Origin: Chromobotia macracanthus
Taxonomy: Eukaryota > Chordata > Actinopteri > Cypriniformes > Botiidae
Direction of reading: 5' to 3'
Length of the DNA: 64,000 nucleotides
NCBI GenBank assembly: GCA_036877525.1
Contig: JAZGTH010000002.1
Coordinates: 11,157,501-11,221,500, forward strand
Positions within the stretch are counted from its first letter, which is position 1. Each line of letters begins with the position of its first letter. This document shows positions 62,042 through 64,000 of the stretch, in pieces. The position numbers were made by a program, and so were the translations under genes. Under the pieces are notes generated by a model. It saw only the letters and a program-made list of their open reading frames with translations, had not been told where the DNA came from and did no database searches.

Positions 62042-63892
62042 GTCACTCACTCATTGTGTCTTTCACTATTTCTCTGTTTCTCTCTTTCTCTGTCTGTCTC
62101 TCTCTCACTCACTGTCTTTCTCACTCTCTCACTCACTCTCTGTCTGTCTCTCTCTTGCTGTCTCTCTCTTGCTGTCTCTCTCTTGCTGTCTCTCTCTTTT
62201 TCACTCTGTCTCTCACTCACTCTGACTCTCGCTGTCTCTTTCTCTGTCTGTCTCTCTCTCACTCACTGTCTTTCTCACTCTCTCACTCACTCTGTCTGTC
62301 TCTCTCTTGCTGTCTCTCTCTTTTTACCTCTGTCTCTCACTCACTCACTCACTCCCTCTGTCTCTCTCTAGCCCTCCCTGGCCACTTTTGTTCCAGGTTT
62401 TTTTTATTTCTCAGTCTAGGGTTTTTCAGTCTTGCCAATTAACCTTTCATCCAGCAGGATCTTTATCACGCGTCTGTGCCTGACTGCAGGTTTCAGAGCG
62501 ATGATCTCACACCGCCTCCCCTCCATCATCACCTAGCTCCCCTCATTCCCTCCAAACAGACACAGTTATGTTCACGTTTAAGCTTTACTGTCAACAGCAA
62601 GCAGACGATCAACATTTCTGCACCACCAGTGGCACCATATGTAATTGAAATAAATAACGACAGGCGTACCCTAAAAAAGTACCATTTCCCTAAAAAAGTG
62701 ACCGATGGTTGCCCATGCCAAACTTGCTGCCATTTCCTGTATTTTAACATACAAAAAGTTCCCGTTCAGTTGTTTGATTTTAAGACAACTCCCATTTGTG
62801 AACTGCTCGAGATTGCATGCAAGTTCATAAGACAAACAAATGCAGGACGCTTTAAAATGATCGACTTGTCCCTTAGAAACAGGGCAGTTGTGTTTCCCCT
62901 CTTTCCGATGAAGGTGAGGAGGCTTGTTTGTCAGGGAAGGAGAATTTTCTCGTTCTTTTTTGTTTTGGAGTGCTGTGTTTGAACTGTTGCCGGGGGAACG
63001 GTAAACAAGGTTGTCATGGTGACCTGGTTGTGGAAGCCAAAACATAGCATGTGACCAGAGAGGGGAGGAGAGCGCTGTGTAACTGGATACAATAGTGTGT
63101 GTGCTCATCTGAGAGTCTTAAATCTAAGTGTGAATCACTGAGACCGAGAAACCAGAACAGACACACACGTTCTCACTTCTGCTCTTAAATAATGTTAAAC
63201 TCCTGCTTTTGTTTCCATATGACACAGTAAAATGTCACCTTACCGCACTGGCTTAAGTTCCCTTTTCTACCTTGAACAGATTTGAAGATATAAGAGCGTG
63301 AGTCCGTTGGCACAGTTTATGATGTGTGCGGTTCGTGTCGTGTAACAATCGCACTCGTATTTACAGAAGACGGTGGCTTGCTTTAAAGATGAGCACTTCT
63401 CAATCATTATTAGCTGCTTTTATAATAGGACTTTTGTACAGTGATGTCGTGAGTGGGCCGCACTCGAGCAGATCTCATTATCTATGCCAACAGGAAAAAA
63501 CAAAGATACTCTGAACGAGGACACTCATCTCAAACTGTTAACATAACTCATTCGAGAGCTTTCATAAGATCCTACTGAACAGAAAACAACATTAGACAAC
63601 AAGAGCTTTAAATGATATGTTATTAATTAGTGTTGTTGTTGAAGATTGTTGCATTTTAATTTAAAATGAAATAACATTAAAGAAGAAAAGTTTTTTATAT
63701 TATAAAGGGTGTCAGTGTTTTAAATGTGTTGAATCATGTTTAAACTTTTTAATTTGTAATTCTGATTTCTCTCTGTCAGGCCACTCTAGATGTAGTGATG
63801 AACTTGCAGTTCCATCTCATAGAGAAGCTCTGGCAAACCTTTTGGTATTCAACAGCGCCATCTAGTGACGGAGCCACTACTATTCCCAACAG
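52743..63892 (+). CDS. rfx2: RFX2 winged-helix transcription factor (5' part, gene runs off the window)
   Basis: Orthologue of human RFX2, which binds X-boxes and drives ciliary and spermatid genes. The ATG is at 52751, eight bases into an exon, giving MQRSEGGSETATTVALR against human MQNSEGGADSPASVALR. Coding exons: 52751-52855, 54275-54364, 54779-54858, 55190-55454, 56782-56856, 58481-58662, 59241-59360, 59807-59928, 60375-60493, 63780-about 63892; phases agree and 1271 nt (423 residues) are present of roughly 720 in human. The first 205 residues are the Gln-rich activation region (RVQQVPQQ, VQYVEGGEAVYPNG, HSMVGIAMDVGG). About 206-285 is the RFX DNA-binding domain, followed by the linker PVHQKQRFKPLHKMDGMGDS and, in the last exon, LDVVMNLQFHLIEKLWQTFW of the conserved B region. 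The dimerisation domain and 3' end lie beyond 64000. The last donor (AACAG|GTGCCA) is uncertain. RFX2 is favoured over RFX1/3 by the N-terminus and by synteny. Confidence 0.93.
53419..54208. mobile_element. TTAAAGGTGAAGTGTGT element with an inner GCTAACA insertion
   Basis: Left end TTAAAGGTGAAGTGTGTAAT at 53419, complementary right end ACACACTTCACCTTTCAA ending near 54208. Inside it, 53540-53918 is a complete GCTAACA-type element, so the outer copy is older. It lies in rfx2 intron 2, close to the acceptor of exon 3. Confidence 0.6.
53540..53918. mobile_element. GCTAACA-type element, copy 8
   Basis: The longest copy: CCCAGCTAACAGGGAATGTT to CCCTCAAACTGTTAGCTGGG, with a CA/TA microsatellite expansion at 53661-53706 in the middle. 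Confidence 0.75.
55455..56781 (+). other. rfx2: rfx2 intron 5 (third intron within the coding region after exon 55190-55454)
   Basis: A 1.3-kb intron without recognised repeats. The stretch 56440-56590 is CpG-containing and holds GCTCATTAGCATATATGAGG; it is a possible conserved regulatory block, judged only from the absence of repeats and the composition. Confidence 0.5.
57113..57292. mobile_element. GCTAACA-type element, copy 9
   Basis: CCCAGCTAACATTTTTAGAA to GCCATTTGTTAGCTGGG; perfect 11-base termini but a shortened interior. Confidence 0.7.
58126..58408. mobile_element. GGATAGTTCA-family MITE, best copy
   Basis: TTAAAGGGATAGTTCA at the left and TGAACTATCCCTTTAA at the right are perfectly complementary over 16 bases. 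The interior matches the copy at 5090-5386. It lies about 70 bases upstream of the exon for the DNA-binding domain. Confidence 0.85.
58481..59360 (+). other. rfx2: rfx2 exons 7-8: RFX DNA-binding domain
   Basis: Exon 58481-58662 starts LQWLLDNYETAEGVSLPRSS and ends MGLRTRRLGT plus a split arginine codon; exon 59241-59360 continues GNSKYHYYGIRLKPDSPLNR. This is the winged-helix domain, virtually identical to human RFX1-3, including the RTRRLGTRGNSKYHYYG stretch that contacts the X-box through the wing. The intron between them carries a GCTAACA-type element at 58767-59042. Confidence 0.95.
58767..59042. mobile_element. GCTAACA-type element, copy 10
   Basis: CCCAGCTAACAATTTTAGGT to TTTTCTGTTAGCTGGG, both ends intact, flanked by ATT-like bases on each side (possible short target duplication). 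Confidence 0.75.
59957..60265. repeat. AAAGCTGCAATC-family dispersed repeat
   Basis: TTTAAAGCTGCAATCCGTGA at the left and ACGGATTGTAATTTGAAC at the right are imperfectly inverted. It lies in rfx2 intron between exons 59807-59928 and 60375-60493. Confidence 0.6.
61660..62390. repeat. Pyrimidine-rich simple-sequence block
   Basis: Successive CTCTCC, CT, CACT, CA (about 62003-62038) and CTCTGT runs. The same 70-base phrase with CTCTGTCTGTCTCTCTCTCA is repeated at about 62088 and 62237, showing local duplication. Long Ser/Leu/His open frames here are artefacts. Confidence 0.9.
63010..63023 (+). promoter_or_regulatory. rfx2: X-box-like motif
   Basis: GTTGTCATGGTGAC, a close fit to an RFX site (GTTGYC-AT-GGTGAC), 770 bp upstream of the last exon in the window. 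Confidence 0.4.
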
Positions 63893-64000
63893 GTGCCACA
63901 TATCCAAAAACATAAACTTTAATAGAAACAGTTGTGTCCAAACCTCTGAGACCACGTTCAAAATGAATGATAAACAACCTCATATATTTAGACAGTTTTA

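Larger units (their letters stand above)
60494..63779 (+). other. rfx2: rfx2 intron before the last exon in the window
   Basis: A 3.3-kb intron. It includes a CA/TA tract near 60880-60945, a pyrimidine-rich block at 61660-62390, and an X-box-like GTTGTCATGGTGAC at 63010. Open frames here (61894-62442, 62476-62982) come from simple sequence or chance. Confidence 0.7.

Noticed and set aside
61894..62442. 182-codon open frame rich in Ser, Leu and His
   Set aside because: Product of CT/CA simple sequence inside an rfx2 intron; no start context, no homology.
62476..62982. 168-codon open frame in rfx2 intron
   Set aside because: Composition is not coding-like, no family match, and it contains fragments of a dispersed repeat (CTGCACCACCAGTGGCACC).

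Overview
The window is vertebrate nuclear DNA from a teleost, very probably a cypriniform fish (zebrafish/carp type). The support is three multi-exon genes with fish-like orthologues of human MLLT1, ACSBG2 and RFX2, compact GT-AG introns, and introns crowded with short inverted-repeat elements and tRNA-derived SINEs of the kinds common in cyprinids. There are no bacterial or viral features, no CRISPR array and no convincing structural RNA gene. Exons were joined by hand from reading-frame continuity, splice signals and recalled family sequences. Untranslated exons and transcript ends are much less certain than coding exons.

Layout: (1) 1-2160, non-coding, possibly the 3' end of an unseen upstream gene, then a GC-rich promoter with two inverted CCAAT boxes. 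(2) 2409-14362 (+), mllt1, complete, 12 coding exons, 579 residues: N-terminal YEATS acetyl-lysine reader, long charged Ser/Lys/Gly-rich middle, C-terminal ANC1-homology domain; its 3' UTR probably ends just after a poly(A) signal at 16637. (3) 19254-30291 (-), acsbg2, complete coding sequence of 14 exons and 743 residues, a bubblegum-type acyl-CoA synthetase, tail-to-tail with mllt1. (4) 30312-39860, intergenic, holding possible 5' non-coding acsbg2 exons, interspersed repeats, an isolated promoter-like patch near 37360-37412 and a 320-bp TA microsatellite. (5) From about 39640 to the end (+), rfx2, head-to-head with acsbg2: GC-rich promoter, non-coding first exon ending at 40010, a 12.7-kb first intron, then coding exons from 52751. 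The window ends inside the gene after the DNA-binding domain and the start of the conserved central region.

The same three neighbours with the same relative orientations occur on human chromosome 19p13.3, so this is an old syntenic block. Their products are a transcription-elongation reader, a fatty-acid activating enzyme and a ciliary/spermatogenic transcription factor. I see no pathway joining all three; the divergent acsbg2-rfx2 pair is the only arrangement that hints at shared regulation.

Most notable observations: a cluster of RFX-type X-box palindromes inside the first intron of rfx2, the tightest pair lying just upstream of a candidate alternative first exon; a 49-bp minisatellite in acsbg2 that has repeatedly copied the end of a coding exon with its splice donor; about eleven copies of one short inverted-repeat element family; and a small element flanked by an unusually long 12-bp direct repeat. 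I did not find evidence for a wholly new biological system.
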